Shown here one piece after another: positions 1 through 12,300 of a stretch of DNA of 64,000 nucleotides (position 1 is the stretch's first letter; every line of letters starts with the position of its first letter). Made by a program: the position numbers and the translations under genes. Below the pieces are notes generated by a model, which saw nothing but the letters and a program-made list of their open reading frames with translations, did not search any database and had not been told where the DNA came from. The stretch is from Zeugodacus cucurbitae (Eukaryota > Arthropoda > Insecta > Diptera > Tephritidae), in assembly GCF_028554725.1 (NCBI RefSeq), contig NC_071671.1, positions 9,978,001 through 10,042,000 of the forward strand, in the 5' to 3' direction.

Positions 1-980
1 CGCGTATCGCCTCGACCAGCACTCAGCTGCTGAGCGGCAGTCGTGGTAGCGCCTTAGATCAAACGCAACTCACCACACTGAATCGCACATTATTGCATAA
101 GACGCAAATGGACGCACAGCGACAGCGGCCAAACAGTCTGGGTGATTTTGAGGCAGATGGTAATGAGCGACAACAACAACACCAAAATTTGATTATCACA
201 CACACACCCAATTATCAACAGCTATTGCAGCAACAAGCTGCGGATGATATTGACAACGATGCCGAGCACTTTACCTTGTCGTACTTGAAACGCATCTCGT
301 TGGCCGACAACGCTGGCGTTGCCGCTGACCACAATCAAGATCATCTGTCTAGTAAGGATTCCGGCACTGGCTCTGACACGGCGGTTAAACGTAGCATCGA
401 TGATTTCACAATGACCGGTTTAGCGCCAACGGCAACAGGAAGCTTACAACGCACGACTGATTGCGCCACAACACCGCTCAATGGCGACAAGCCACAACTC
501 GTGCGGCGAGTCAATGTTTACCAAGACGACGGTTTAGGCGATTCCTATCCAACGGACGATGGCGGCGATTTGGACGACGCGGACTTGCTTTACGCGGCGA
601 CACATGCACTGGGCGTTTCAGAGTGTGATGTTGAGTTGCTGGATTTCGAAAGACACCGAGCAGCTACGATGCGCATCGACGACCAGGCCGTACGCGGCGA
701 AATCGAAACCGATCCAGACGCGGACACTGACACGACCAGTGAGCTTACACAGTTTCTACACCGTACCAATAATGCAAACAATGACAATGCATGCGAGCAG
801 CAGCGCTGCGCACGTTTACCAACGAAGTTGCACTTTCCTGCCATCTACAATGGCAATAATTTTGATGGCGGAGGCGAAGTGCCAAATAGTCGAAATGCGT
901 ACAGTGGCAATTGCAAAAAGAATTTGACTACAGCAAATGCCACAAGCACGGCGGCGCATGCGCAAACCGTTGATATTTAA
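1..980 (+). CDS. C-terminal exon of an unrecognised protein (5' end outside window)
   Basis: The third frame is open from base 3 to a TAA at 978-980, so this is the terminal coding exon of a gene that starts to the left of the window. About 325 residues are visible. They are low-complexity and rich in Asp, Asn, Gln, Thr and Ala, with acidic clusters (for example DDGGDLDDADLL near base 560-590) and a Ser/Asp-rich stretch with SSKDSGTGSD near base 345-380. There is no membrane segment or recognisable domain. Such tails are common at the cytoplasmic ends of large fly receptors or in regulatory proteins, but I do not recognise this one and assign no function. The third-position GC bias is clearly coding-like compared with the AT-rich DNA after the stop. 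It may also be an alternative 3' exon of a long gene. Confidence 0.75.
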   Translation, partial: RIASTSTQLLSGSRGSALDQTQLTTLNRTLLHKTQMDAQRQRPNSLGDFEADGNERQQQHQNLIITHTPNYQQLLQQQAADDIDNDAEHFTLSYLKRISLADNAGVAADHNQDHLSSKDSGTGSDTAVKRSIDDFTMTGLAPTATGSLQRTTDCATTPLNGDKPQLVRRVNVYQDDGLGDSYPTDDGGDLDDADLLYAATHALGVSECDVELLDFERHRAATMRIDDQAVRGEIETDPDADTDTTSELTQFLHRTNNANNDNACEQQRCARLPTKLHFPAIYNGNNFDGGGEVPNSRNAYSGNCKKNLTTANATSTAAHAQTVDI

Positions 981-1978
981 CTTACGCAACTGAAACGAAA
1001 AAGCGAAAAGTTGTTGCATATACACGCCAGCGTATATGTTCAACCAGTGATGAGTACACCAAAAAATAAGACTGTAGTCCATAAAATTTATAGTACACAC
1101 ACACACATACAACCATAACAAATATATACATACATGTAGTCATAGTGTTTGTTGGGAAAGTTGCAAATGGTTGGATGTAGTGCATTGTCTAGCAAAGTAT
1201 CATATTGATACCAGAAATATATATACTGTGCACTCCCAAGTGAAGTGGTCGAGTGTGCTCACAAAGTGTCATAAGCGTAAACGTTCGCCGCATTGTGTTG
1301 CGTTATGCGAGTAGTACAAATTTCTATCGAAACTAAATAAGTAAGCACGTCGATATGCCGCTGTGTTGCCAGGAAGTAGTGCACAACAGTGTAAAAGTCG
1401 CCAACTAGGCAAGTGGTATATTTGAAAATGCCGACAGTTGTGACGTTTTTGTTTTTGTCTAAGTGTTTTGTTTGTTCTTTTTTTATTTTTACGCTAAATT
1501 AATAGCAATTTTTATATACATAAATAAGTTACAGCTAAACATTTCATTGTGATATTATTTATTACGCTAATTTAAATTATTCTTTGCATAATTACATATT
1601 AAATAACTTATATACTATATACTATGAAAAAAAATGGCTATAGACATTGTATGCAAATCACTATTACAACAATAAAATAACGCTAATACTTACTATTAGT
1701 AGCTAGCATAGTTAATTTTAAGCATAAACGTATAGAAACTAGTTTGTTAAGTTGAAAGTTATGCCAAACCACCTAATTAATTGCACGCATTGTATGCATT
1801 GCTTTAAGAAAGTAAACATAATTTTAGGCGGAGTAGCACATATGTCTAAGCGAACCACCTAACTACAGTTTAACTATTTATATGCAAGCAAGCTTTGAAT
1901 TACACTACAATACTAGTATTTTTGCGCCAGCGAAAAATTTAAAATTAAATAGTGTGCGAAGAGTTGATTTACAACTTA
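981..1978 (+). other. Probable 3' UTR of the left-edge gene
   Basis: AT-rich non-coding DNA with no further ORF of note. A canonical AATAAA at about 1671-1676 is the first good polyadenylation signal after the stop at 980. Further AATAAA-like hexamers at about 3875, 4687 and 5121 could serve longer UTR isoforms, which would then include the transposons at 1979-3158. Confidence 0.4.
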
Positions 1979-2105
1979 TTAAAGGGTTAGAGGTAGTCAG
2001 AGACACAAAAAAATGCGAATTTTCAGTAATTTTTTTTTGTTTGTAATATGGCATTATTACTTTGTGAATTGAAGTCACGAAAATTTGAAAAAAAAAATTG
2101 CATTA

Positions 2106-2623
2106 AGTCTACATCTTTGCTTCCGCCGTTTTTTTTTTGTTGTAAATTTAAGGCCTTTTTCACTTAGGACAGCCTCACCGTACGTATCCGAAAGCATTCG
2201 ATGAACCTCAGCCGCACTTTTCGTGGAATTAAAAAAGAAAAGCAAAATTTTCCGCAAATGTCGAAAATTCGGCTCAAAAAGTGACATTTTCAGTTGCGAA
2301 TAAGTTTGGGATGCAAACAGATCTCTACAAATATTTTGTTGGGTTTATGTTGACACAAATGTTCAAGATCGATATAAAAAAAATCGATTTAATCGACCTG
2401 TGCTTGACCCTAGAGACATTCTCGCAAATGTCGAAAATTCGGCTCAAAAAGTGACATTTTCAGTTGAGAATAAGTTTGGGATGCAAACAGATCTCTACAA
2501 ATATTTTGTTGGGTTTATGTTGACACAAATGTTCAAGATCGATATAAAAAAAATCGATTTAATCGACCTGTGCTTGACCCTACAGACATCTATTGGAAAA
2601 CGGCGGAGGCAAAGTTGTAGACC
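2106..2623 (-). mobile_element. Short TIR element, CCGCCG-end family, copy 1 (internally duplicated)
   Basis: The ends are inverted repeats of about 22 bp: TCTACATCTTTGCTTCCGCC from 2108, matched by GGCGGAGGCAAAGTTGTAGA ending at about 2621. Two more copies lie at 50500-50827 and 54402-54745 in the opposite orientation. This copy is longer because it carries a direct tandem duplication of 170 bp (2254-2423 repeated at 2424-2593). It codes for no transposase; the short ORF across 2400-2678 is a by-product. Confidence 0.7.
2254..2593. repeat. 170-bp direct tandem duplication
   Basis: The motif GTCGAAAATTCGGCTCAAAA occurs at 2260 and again at 2430, and TGCTTGACCCTA occurs at 2401 and 2571, each exactly 170 bp apart. 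The two units are nearly identical, so the duplication is young compared with the element's divergence from its other copies. Confidence 0.9.
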
Positions 2624-3158
2624 TAATAATATTCAAAGTTCCAAAAAATCTAAAATCGATCGTATAAAAAAAAAATAGTTTTATATACAAATAATCCTGA
2701 GACTGATCGAAGCTTAATCGATATAAAATCAATCGAATAACAAAAATTTGTTTTATAAATAAATAATCCTGAGACTGGTCGAAGCATTTTTGTTTTTTTC
2801 TAAATTTTCGAGAAAAAATCAATTGGTCTTAAAAAATCGAAATTTTTGAAAAAAGAAAAAGCTTTGATCAGGCCCAGAATCCGCTGTATAAATTTCATTA
2901 AAATCTACTGAGCGGTTTTCGATTTACAGTTGTCAGCAGTACAAAAAAACATAGTTTTGAGAAAAACGCATTTAAAGTTTCACACTAGCGTTTTGGTGTG
3001 CCCGAGCGCTCTTTGTTATTTGTCGAATAACTCGAAAAGTAATTATCGGATCAACTGCAAATTTTCAGAGAATATTTTGAAGATATTACCTTAAACGGAA
3101 ATGCAAAAAAATTTGAAAATTGATTTTTTGAAAATCGTGACTACCCCTAGCCTCTTAA

Positions 3159-5190
3159 ATGCACATGTATACAATGGGATTTTGTTGACAAATAAACTAA
3201 GATTTTTTAATACATATATTCATACTAAACAGTATTTGTTATTGCTGTAGCGCTATTTATAACTACTAAAAGCGCAATTTAATAATTAAATATTGAATTT
3301 TTTTTATTTTTATTTTTTTGTTTTGGTTGAAAACTACTAGATTTTATATGACTTAAAATGCGTTCGTGAAAAAATATTCGAAAATGAATTAATCCAAAAT
3401 TAATTTGTCAAAAGCAAAAAGAAAAAACAAATCGGCCCACCTTGTATTAAGTTAAATGTTATGCCAAACCATCTTCTATTCAAGAAAGTTAAATCACTCA
3501 CCCCGCACACTATTAGTAAACGAAAAACAAAATGTATTATTTTGCAAACCCTCCGATATTTATACACAGCGAATTACATAAATACTTTATAAACAATAAT
3601 GACTAATGCTTAGTTATATATGGAAAGTATATGAAAAATATAAAATGCACAAGTGCTTTGTCGTAAGCTGCCTTTTTATATAAAAAAAAAATATATTTAC
3701 ATAAGCAGCCAAAGAAGTCAAGCTTCCAAGAATTATAAATTGCGTGCCTAGCTTAACTATCATAAAGACAGCAAGCGTTTTTTCTTCTAAGCTATACTAT
3801 ATGAATGTTATTTATTAAAAATGTCTGGAATTGTGCCTACCATTATATAATATATTGTAATTGAAATTAATTAAAATAAAAGAAGTATGCATTTAGTTAG
3901 TGTTCGAAAAAAATGAATAAAAAAAACTTTTTGCAATGAAATACAGCTGAATATTCTCTAACTCAAAACACGATAATCCACAAAAAAACTTCGACTTCAA
4001 CAAATTTCCGAATTACCGAAGGTACAATTTAAAAATTTGAGGTTAGTTTTTATGAAAGAAATTGTAATAGTTCTGTTCTGTTTCTTACATATTTGTTTAG
4101 GTTGTTTTATATTTTTTTTTCATTTCATTTTTAATTTTAAAACAAAACTGAGCGTTGAATTAGCCTATAAAATTGAATTTGAGACATGAAAAATTATTGA
4201 AATCAAATACTTAAATATTTAATTTTTTTTACTCCATATCTTTTCAAAGAAATCTTAACAAAAGTGTCTAGTGATCTTTATTCAAATTAGAGAAAATACA
4301 TTTAATTTTTTTATATTTTTTGCTTGTTCATTAAATATTAAATTTATTCATATTTGTTTCTTCTTTACTAAAAATTTTATTGAACTATATTAAGTCATTT
4401 TGTAATATCAATCAGCTTTTAGTAATCATATAAACAGTTATCTAACTAGTTCGCGGAACTTCAATTGGGTGATGCTCAATAACAATTTTCTTTTTCTTTT
4501 TTCAAATTTCTTTTCTTACAAAATTTCATCAAAAACAAAAACACAATTTTGCATACTTAAAAATCTTAAGCAAGAACTGAAATATAACTACTACAATGTG
4601 CATTATTTATCAAATATTATAGCGTCAAATGTGCAGAAATATATGTATGTATACTTGAATGCATAAACGCCTAAGGTCCATACAAATGTATTAACAAAAT
4701 GAATAAAAGCATAAACTATTAGCAAGTAGATGTACAACGAAAGACTTATTGTTTACATACAACGCAAAACTTGCCTTGATTTCAAATATACTATATATGT
4801 ATATTTGTAGAATACTAAACAAAAGTGCATTATAAGAAAGATTGAGGTTACTTCGAAACCAAAACCTGTAATAAACAATATTGTTTCGCGTAGTTATTTA
4901 AGACAATATAATATAAACTAACTGGCGTTTACATATTACATACATACAATTAGTAATTTATTTATATATAATATAACAGTACATAAATACATACGTATAC
5001 AAGCATGCACTGTACATACATACAAAGTATAAATGTTATACTATAATTGCATACAAAGCACAATGCAAATAGATTTGTGTATATTGTAATGATAAACATA
5101 TGAAAATAACTAAATTATTAATAAAATGCAAAAACAAGTGAGAAAATACAACAAAAGTGTTTGTTAATTACTGTGTTACATGCACTTAAC
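3159..5190. other. AT-rich non-coding stretch
   Basis: No gene seen. It contains homopolymer A/T runs, CATA microsatellites and several AATAAA-like hexamers. A short motif with GTTATGCCAAACCA at about 3459 repeats one at 1759, suggesting a small local duplication on either side of the TTAA element. Confidence 0.5.
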
Positions 5191-5194
5191 CTTC

Positions 5195-5455
5195 AAATGG
5201 CTGTTCTTTTCACCTTCTTTTTCAAAGTTGGTTTCGTCCGGCCTGACCAGTACTGTCGATACGGCTGTTTTGGGTAATATGTTCTGCTGCTAACTTTTTC
5301 TTCTTCATCTTTGGCACCACAACCGTGGTTCCTTCCATTGTTTCTTCGTTTTCCATAAGTACGACATAGTCCAACCAGCGCATTCATTGGATTTTTTTGC
5401 GCTTAACTATATACATGTCTTCGTAGTTTTCATACAGTTCATAGTTCCATGTTGT
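5195..5455 (-). mobile_element. Degenerate non-LTR retrotransposon 3' fragment (RTE-like)
   Basis: The minus strand from about 5450 reads WNYELYENYEDMYIVKR and then, past a stop, MRWLDYVVLMENEE. This resembles the C-terminal segment of the retrotransposon ORF at 40083-43073 (WNDELYELYDDIDIVQRIK, then LRWLGHVVRMDE). It is more divergent than the other copies here and carries frame breaks. The 64-residue ORF at 5193-5387 is probably part of this remnant rather than a gene. Confidence 0.45.
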
Positions 5456-6182
5456 TTTTGTTGTAGTGGTTACCTAAACCTATCTGAACCGACAAGCCTA
5501 AATTAATTGTCATCGAAGTCATCTAACGGGGGCTCAGAAACGAGCTGTTTCGACAGGGCCGGACCAAAGGGAAAGGTGTGTGAAATGAGTTTGGTTTTTG
5601 GGGCATGCAAAGAGTTGGTTAGTGTCATGCGCGGACTCTTTGCATGCGATACATATGTATGTATATTGTCATTGTAAGTAGGAGTTTAACCTGCTGCAGT
5701 CTCCATAACGAAGTTGCGCGAGAGTCACTCTAGTTTCCCGAGGCAACTCGAGCGCTGAGCCTGCGATGGGTGGGGGTCGATTTCCAGTAAATGACTGCAG
5801 AAACTGTTTGAAGTTTTGTTATAATTTATAAATTTAAAAACTTGAGTTAACCATCAGTTAAATAACCTCTTAATCATTGAGAACAAAATAAACCACAAAA
5901 ATATAATTAAATTATTATTTTTTTAGTTTTTTATCTTACAAAGTTTATTTAATCTTTAAACCTTATTTCTAGTCCAAAACATAACAATACTAACTACCTT
6001 GATTGACTACCATGTCAATCGCGTAGCATGATCCGTTTTGCGTTTGGACATCTTAATATAACCCAGAAATTGGAGTTCGGCTACAGCACGAGTAAAACGA
6101 GCTCTGTAATAAAGTAAGTGCAATAGGTAAATAAGAAAAGGTGTGCATAAACTATATAGACAAAATTTTTTTTATAAAATAT
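5456..6182. other. Intergenic, GC-richer repeat-like segment then AT-rich DNA
   Basis: Bases 5456-5790 are richer in G+C than their surroundings and include a direct repeat of a GGCATGCAAAGAG / GCATGC motif. This looks like part of a dispersed repeat, but I cannot delimit it. Bases 5800-6180 are featureless AT-rich DNA. Confidence 0.35.
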
Positions 6183-6354
6183 AGCGAAACTTCCATAACT
6201 CGAACTTCTATAACTCGAAATTCTCCACAACTCGAACTCTTGAATTGGCAATAGAAGGCAAATTTCATACAAATTACCTTCCGTAACTCGGAAGTCTCTC
6301 TAACTCGAAGTTTTCTTGTGGATTATGGTGATACGAGTTAGGGAAGTTTAACTG
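6183..6354. mobile_element. Tc1/pogo-like MITE, GAACTTCCATAACTCGAAC family, copy 1
   Basis: The left end has AACTTCCATAACTCGAAC and the right end has CGAGTTAGGGAAGTTTAACTG followed by TA at 6355. Internal AACTCGAA motifs repeat several times. The same ends occur at 37050-37602, 39195 and 50411-50497, where TA dinucleotides flank them. The left tip is eroded in this copy. It contains no coding capacity. Confidence 0.6.
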
Positions 6355-6400
6355 TATATAAATATGTGAATATGTATCATAAGCCTTAATTTTAATGCAC

Positions 6401-8755
6401 TTACTGAATCTGTGGATCCACCTGTTCCTGCTCGTTATCGATATCGTCCACGACGGATCGAAAAGCTTGTAACCAATCGAAGAGATTAATCATGCGGCCA
6501 CATTCCAGATGCAATTTATACGCAACTGATAAATCGGGGAGCGTGGCCAGTAGCTGATTGGACTCAGACAATTGGCAACATTTGCATTGTAAGTAGTAGT
6601 TGGGATTGTTGAGTGCCATATGGAGTGCCGCACGTGGCGCGCCAATAATATTACGACGCACTGTGGACACATCGCTGAAAACAAAGAGCTCATGTAGGGG
6701 CGGCGCTCGCATAAGCGGCGCCAAATGTGTTACTACAATTTCATTTTGTATATGCAACAACGTTTGTGCAACAGCTTGTGCATATTCCGAAGTCGGTTTA
6801 TTTTGCTGTTTGGACATTTGCAATAAATGCTCTTTCAGATCTTGACGAGATGTGAATTTCTGTTTGTTGGTTTCTGGAGTAGCTGGTGTAGTGGTCTGCA
6901 TGTTGTTTGCGGCAGCGCTGGTCGGTGATTTATCCTCCGTACCAGCCATTACAACCTTGGTTAAAAGATCTTTCACCGCTTGCAACTTGGAATTGACGAT
7001 GGTCATGCAATCATCACCTAGTTCTAAATCAACGATTTCGGTGTGCATAAATACCTCTGTCACCGAAATTGCTTTGGAGATTTTTGAGACAAATTCATCT
7101 TTTGACATAAAACCAAGCATCTGCCAACATTCCTTAAATTCCGGCTGGTCGCGCAGCTCTTTCGAGAGACAAAATGCGTAGAGTTCACGACGCTGCTTAC
7201 CCAGCGGACATTTTGGTAAATCACCAACTAATACAGTGACAAATTCCAGAAATATTCGTAATAGCATAAAATGTATATGACAGTCCCGCAGTAATTGTGG
7301 CAGCTTCTTTTTTAAGTAGCTATCGTCGGTGAGTATGGCGATAATACGCTTGCAATCATTGATGTTCTCCACATACGGACGAAAAGAAAGCAGACGACGT
7401 ATGCTTTCAACATCTTCATGTGTAAGCGCTTTGATGCGGCTCAAAGAAGTGTTGTAATTAGCACACAGCGCGTACGCGTTGCCTTGAAAGAAGTGTTCCA
7501 TTAGACAATATTTATAGGCTTGTATGAAACCGTGAATGGAAAAATCGTAATAAAGAAAAATGTGTGTAAGGAACTTGAAAGCCTTGCCGGAAAGGTGGAA
7601 TGCATATCGAGGCGAAAGTATAACGTGTTCCAGAATCTAAAATTAAAAGTGAAATTAGTAATAGAAAAATGTACATGAAGACCTTGTATAGACTCATTAC
7701 CTCATTTAGGCAAACTGGCGCCGTTTGTGTTTTGAACACGCAAAGTTTTATCTTGCTTGTTACGTGATAGGGCAATGCGTTATGCACAGCAGAGACAGCT
7801 GTCGCTACACCGAAGACTAATACAAATGGTAAATGTGTGTAGTAAGCGCTCAGCATTAGTATAAAGTCTTGAAGTATCGTTGTATTAAAGCATTCGAAAT
7901 CTGGCAATATAACAACCAAAGCATGTGGGCGCTTTGAAATACATTTGGTTGGTGAACCACACTCTTCTAAGACTTCATCATCTTCATCGTCTAACTCACT
8001 ATCCGCATCCAACTGTGGTCTTATGTATTTGCGACGATACCAATGTAACAATTGTCGCATGTTGCATTGTGTGCGTCGTAGACGCTTCTTTTCACGCTGT
8101 TCCGTGTCTTCATCTGGCAGTCCTGTTGAAGGTGCACGTTCCGATGATTCTATAAAACTATACACCATTGTCTCCACAGCGGATTTCAGTGAAGCGCAAT
8201 CTCGAGATTGCAGCATACAAACCGAAGCCGACATTTTTTGCAGAAGGCGCTGTGTTAGTGTGGAGAATTGTTCCAAATGATCCGGTTGGTTTACGCCTTT
8301 AAAATGAATAATATCAAGCAAATTTCAGTATTCCTATAATTTTAAAACATAACTTAACTCACCAGTTAAAAGCGCTGCCGCAGGTACTATTTCTTCCATG
8401 TCATATGTATCCATACTGCCACCTGTACTACATTCATTTTTCACATAATTTACCACATCTTCGAGAGTTTTAGCATAGCTTTCTGACTGTAGTTCTTCAA
8501 TATGACTTTCTAATTTTTGCCAAGTGTCAGCATAAGTTGAGTAGAAAGGCTGACTATTCATTTGTTTCCTCAAAGCACTTACATTATCGTCGCTGTGCTT
8601 CCGTTTCGCAGCTCCACTGGTTTTGGCGACAGCAGCGCCTTTGAAAACAAAACATCCCTAAAGGAGAGTAAAATATTTTTATTTATGATGGAATAACGAA
8701 ATATAAGCAAACAAACCTTGGACACTGAAATAGTTGGATCCATCACGTCTGCCAT
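6401..8755 (-). CDS. lat (Orc3): Origin recognition complex subunit 3 (Latheo), 4 coding exons, 721 aa
   Basis: ORC3 is a core subunit of the origin recognition complex, which binds replication origins in the nucleus and loads MCM helicase. In Drosophila, latheo also affects synaptic plasticity and learning. Exons on the minus strand: 8755-8717, 8657-8363, 8296-7701, 7636-6401. All have GT-AG borders and join into one frame of 721 codons, which I recall as the Drosophila length. The N-terminus MADVMDPTISVSKGCFVFKG is the family's characteristic start. TGVNQPDHLEQF and the segment LPFVLVFGVATAVSAVHNALP lie in the degenerate AAA-like domain. CGRMINLFDWLQAFRSVV is the conserved C-terminus (winged-helix region). 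Between them is an acidic linker (DADSELDDEDDEVLEE). The gene is divergent from FLASH, with 633 bp between the start codons. The stop TAA overlaps a sequence that looks like a splice donor (GTAAGTGC at 6405-6398). Family length argues that it is not used. ID is by recognition, not search. Confidence 0.93.
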
Positions 8756-9388
8756 AATGAATAGTTGTGTTGAGTCTTTTTTGTCTGAATTGTAAATGAG
8801 CTGTTGAAAATTTATGCTTACGATTGCACCGACCCACAAATAGTTTATTCACTTTACAAGAATCATAAAAAGTGCAATCAATGCGGCATGAAATTGTTGT
8901 TTAAAATAAATCGCATGCGATAAATACAATAAATAAACAGCTGCCCTGACAACTGAAGTTTCGAATCTGATTTTACGCGCCAATTGATCAGCTGATGCCG
9001 GTGTTGCCGAGGAGTTCTTACTGCGTATTTAAATGTCTACTGCAAATTTTTAATTTGTATTTTCTAAAATGAAGCCTAAATTAAATTAATAAAAGAAAAC
9101 TTTTGAAAATATATTTTGTTTAATATGAAATCATTTAAATTTCATAACATAATTCTTTCCAATCTGTAATATCTGCATTAAAATTGTTACTGCCATTTCT
9201 TCATTCACTACTTTATTGCGGCAGGTACAATGCATAATAGCATATTTGCAGCAACTCTGTCATAAAGCGAAAACAATTTACTTTTGTTAGATTAGTGACA
9301 GAGTACATTTTCCACAAACTTTTCAATAAGCAAATTATTATTTTCTGCAGTGATTAAAATATTAGAGAGGTGTTTAAAATATATTCAA
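8756..9388. promoter_or_regulatory. Shared divergent ORC3/FLASH promoter region
   Basis: A 633-bp gap between two outward-facing start codons. It has no TATA box in a convincing position. A CAGCTGAT at 8989-8996 fits the CAGCTSWW E-box class of Drosophila housekeeping core promoters. A nearby TTTTACGCGCC (about 8971-8981) loosely resembles an E2F site, which would suit two S-phase genes, but that match is weak. Confidence 0.45.
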
Positions 9389-12300
9389 ATGGATTTAAAT
9401 GATTTGGATATCTACGAAGATTTGGACACATTCCAAAAAGAGGAGGAAAAGGTGAGTTATATTTACGGTTTAAGCTTCCATGTATATCCATTCCAATAAC
9501 AATAAACATTTATTTCATAGAAAACAGCAGAACTTCTTTCGCTTGAAGCCAAGTACAATGATTCCCAGAAAACGATTGAAACTTTACAGGTGGAAAATGC
9601 TGAGTTGAAAAAGCAAATAAGACGCATAGGTATAAATTTTCAAAACCTGCTGGACACAGCAAAAGCAGAGATTAAACGCAAGGACAAACAGATCGACCAA
9701 ATACGCAAAGAGTAAGTTTGTGTAGAGAAAGCTTAACTTCGCATAAATTATATGATTTAATTTTCATACAACAGGAAGGATGATATATGCTTCAGACGTA
9801 AGCAACCACGACGGGAATATACAGATTTCGCAAGCTCGTCGCAAAATACAAATTCATGGTTTAGAGACGAATCAGTTTTACCTGCACATGATTTTGAAGC
9901 AAATACTAATGCAAATGCACAAAGAGGCAAAGAATCGGTTGAAACCATGAACAATGAACAACCGTGCACAACATCGTATACTAAAAGTCTGTGTGAATTT
10001 GTACAAATGCGCGATGAATATAAAAAGGCTGAACTTCGCGATGAAAGGTCTGAGCGTAAGTACGATTGTGATCCCCAGCGTGAAAAATACAACAGAGCTA
10101 ATAGCCAGAGGGATCAGCATGAGTCGAGGCAAAGAGCGCATAGCAAAGATAGTAGCGCTAGAAGAGATTATAGTCGCAGTTATGATAGCAGAACAGCCGA
10201 TCGAAGTCGTAGGGACGAACGCGACATTAGACATAAAAATAAGCTTTATACGACCGAAAAGGAAAAAGAGTCGTACAACAACACAGATAATGGTAGACGA
10301 CAACGTTCCTATGATAGATTGAGTGATCGTTCAAGGTATGTTTCAGAATTGTTTATTTATAAAATGAAGGATTACACTTCTTTACTTAATTTAGGCATCA
10401 CAGCAAAGAGGACAGTCGTTATGACAGGCGGAGCGATCGCAAAGAGGAAAAAACCAAGTCTGAAAGCTACGACAGTCGTCATGACAGGCGAAGCGATTTC
10501 AAAAAATATCACGAAGATACTAATAAAAAATCTAAAGAAAAAAATGAAAAAGCTTGTGAGGAAGTGAATAATATCAATAAAAATGAAGTTGCAACTTATG
10601 CAAAGAACTCAGATGCCCGTAAAAGACATGATGATATACGTGGAAAATCATCGAAACCTTCGGAAAGCAATAGAGAAAATAAATTTAATGAATCACACAA
10701 ACTAAGTAAAGGAAGTCATACAGAAGCCAAGCGTACTGAAACTGTTGAGGATCTTGCTTTTTTAGGCAAAAATCTGCCAGCTACCAAAGACCCAAAAAAT
10801 CTTGAAAAAGTACTGGCAGAAGAAAAGTTGAACAAGGAAAAATTGCTATCTGCAGAAAGTGATAGTACTCGTACGAGAACTGATACAAATGCAAATTGTT
10901 TGATGCCTGCAAACGGCATGACAACGCCAAAGAAAACTGCTATGCTTGACAAACTCTTCGGAAGCACACCTACCAATGAGCGCGATATCAATAGTAATAC
11001 ATTGAGTAATGCGATTGGTTTTCTAAAAAGTAACAACAGTTCAGTAACAACCTCTCCAAGCAATTATACCGATACCAGCGAGTCAACTACTATAGCTTAC
11101 ACAAACAATCGGAAGAATACTGAGTCTGATGAAGATTATCTGCCAATAAACGGAGACCAAAACAACCATAATAAAAATGATATACGTGTCGTCGTAAAAA
11201 ACGATAATACAGCAACTAATAGTGATTTGACCGTTGAGGCGAAATCTGAGGAACTTATTTCCAGTGTCACGAGTAAAAATCAAACTGCAGATGAAAGTAC
11301 ATTTACGAAGTTCGGGAATAGTGTGAAAACAAGTGAAGAAACGTTAGATTATGCTAAGTTAGCAACAAGTATGCTATCAGAAGAAGAAGAAGAAGAAGAC
11401 GAGACTGAAGTTGAACAAGCAGTTGAAACTGTTAGTACCTATAATGATGCAGCGATTTATAACGAACAAAAAACGAATGGCAATAAAAATAAGGGTAAAT
11501 TTGAGCTACAATTTAGTTGATAAATATGTACTATTAAAATTTATGTTTTAGGTGGCATACAAATTTTGCAGAACATACGCTTACCCAATATATATGAAAT
11601 ACGCGCACAACAAAGACGGCTGCTTGAAGCCATAGCTGCTAAAAAAGCCAAACGAGCTTTGACTGCAAAAGCAAAAGATATACAAAAAAATGCAAACACA
11701 ACTAAGATGGTTCCAGTTCCAGAAGACACCAGTAAAGATCTAGAGAAAACACCAACTACCGCCACGGAAAATAATAAAGGTAATCAAGTTATATCAATTT
11801 AAAAGAAAAATAAATAATTTAAAAATTATAATTAATGTATTAGGTGTTGGTCTACAAGATGGATGTGTCGAAACAAAAAACAAACAGGATGAAGAATGTT
11901 CACTTGGTAACTCACCACAGCTAAATGTTAGTGTTAGTGCTGATTTGAATACTATTACATTCAATAACGAAAAAACGATGGAAGAAAATGGAACAGAGAC
12001 ATCTAACACCGCAGTGCAGCAAAGCATTGGAAACGTGACGTTATCTGATCAAAATATTTCGTCACTTTTGGCAGCTGCTGCAATTATAGAAAATGCAGAA
12101 AAATGTGTAAATAGCAACACTGCTGCAGACGATGCCGTATTGAAGCAAATGAAATCTGATGCAATTTGCACTAATCAACAAACTGAATCTGTGGTAGCTA
12201 TAAGCTCAAATAATATTGAAAACTCCGAAGCGATACCAAATGCAGTGGAAGTTAAAGATATTCAATTAAAGCAAGTTGATGATCATTGCCAAAAGGAAAC

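Larger units (their letters stand above)
1979..3158. mobile_element. TTAA-flanked inverted-repeat element (piggyBac-like MITE), with another element nested inside
   Basis: TTAA stands on both sides (1979-1982 and 3155-3158). Just inside are imperfect inverted repeats of about 17 bp: GGGTTAGAGGTAGTC from 1984 on the left, matched by GACTACCCCTAGCC (3139-3152) on the right. TTAA duplication is the hallmark of piggyBac-type insertion. No transposase ORF is present, so the element is non-autonomous. Positions 2106-2623 are a second, unrelated inverted-repeat element inserted into it. Superfamily assignment rests on TTAA and end structure only. Confidence 0.6.

Noticed and set aside
2400..2678. 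92-residue ORF ending in a Lys-rich tail
   Set aside because: Lies inside the tandem-duplicated TIR element and reads through its A-rich end; other copies do not keep the frame.
8576..8583. Possible intron in ORC3 at a GTAAGTGC next to codon AAT
   Set aside because: Looks like a donor, but reading straight on keeps the frame (VSALRKQMNSQPFYS) and gives the expected family length, whereas an intron would be only about 20 bp.
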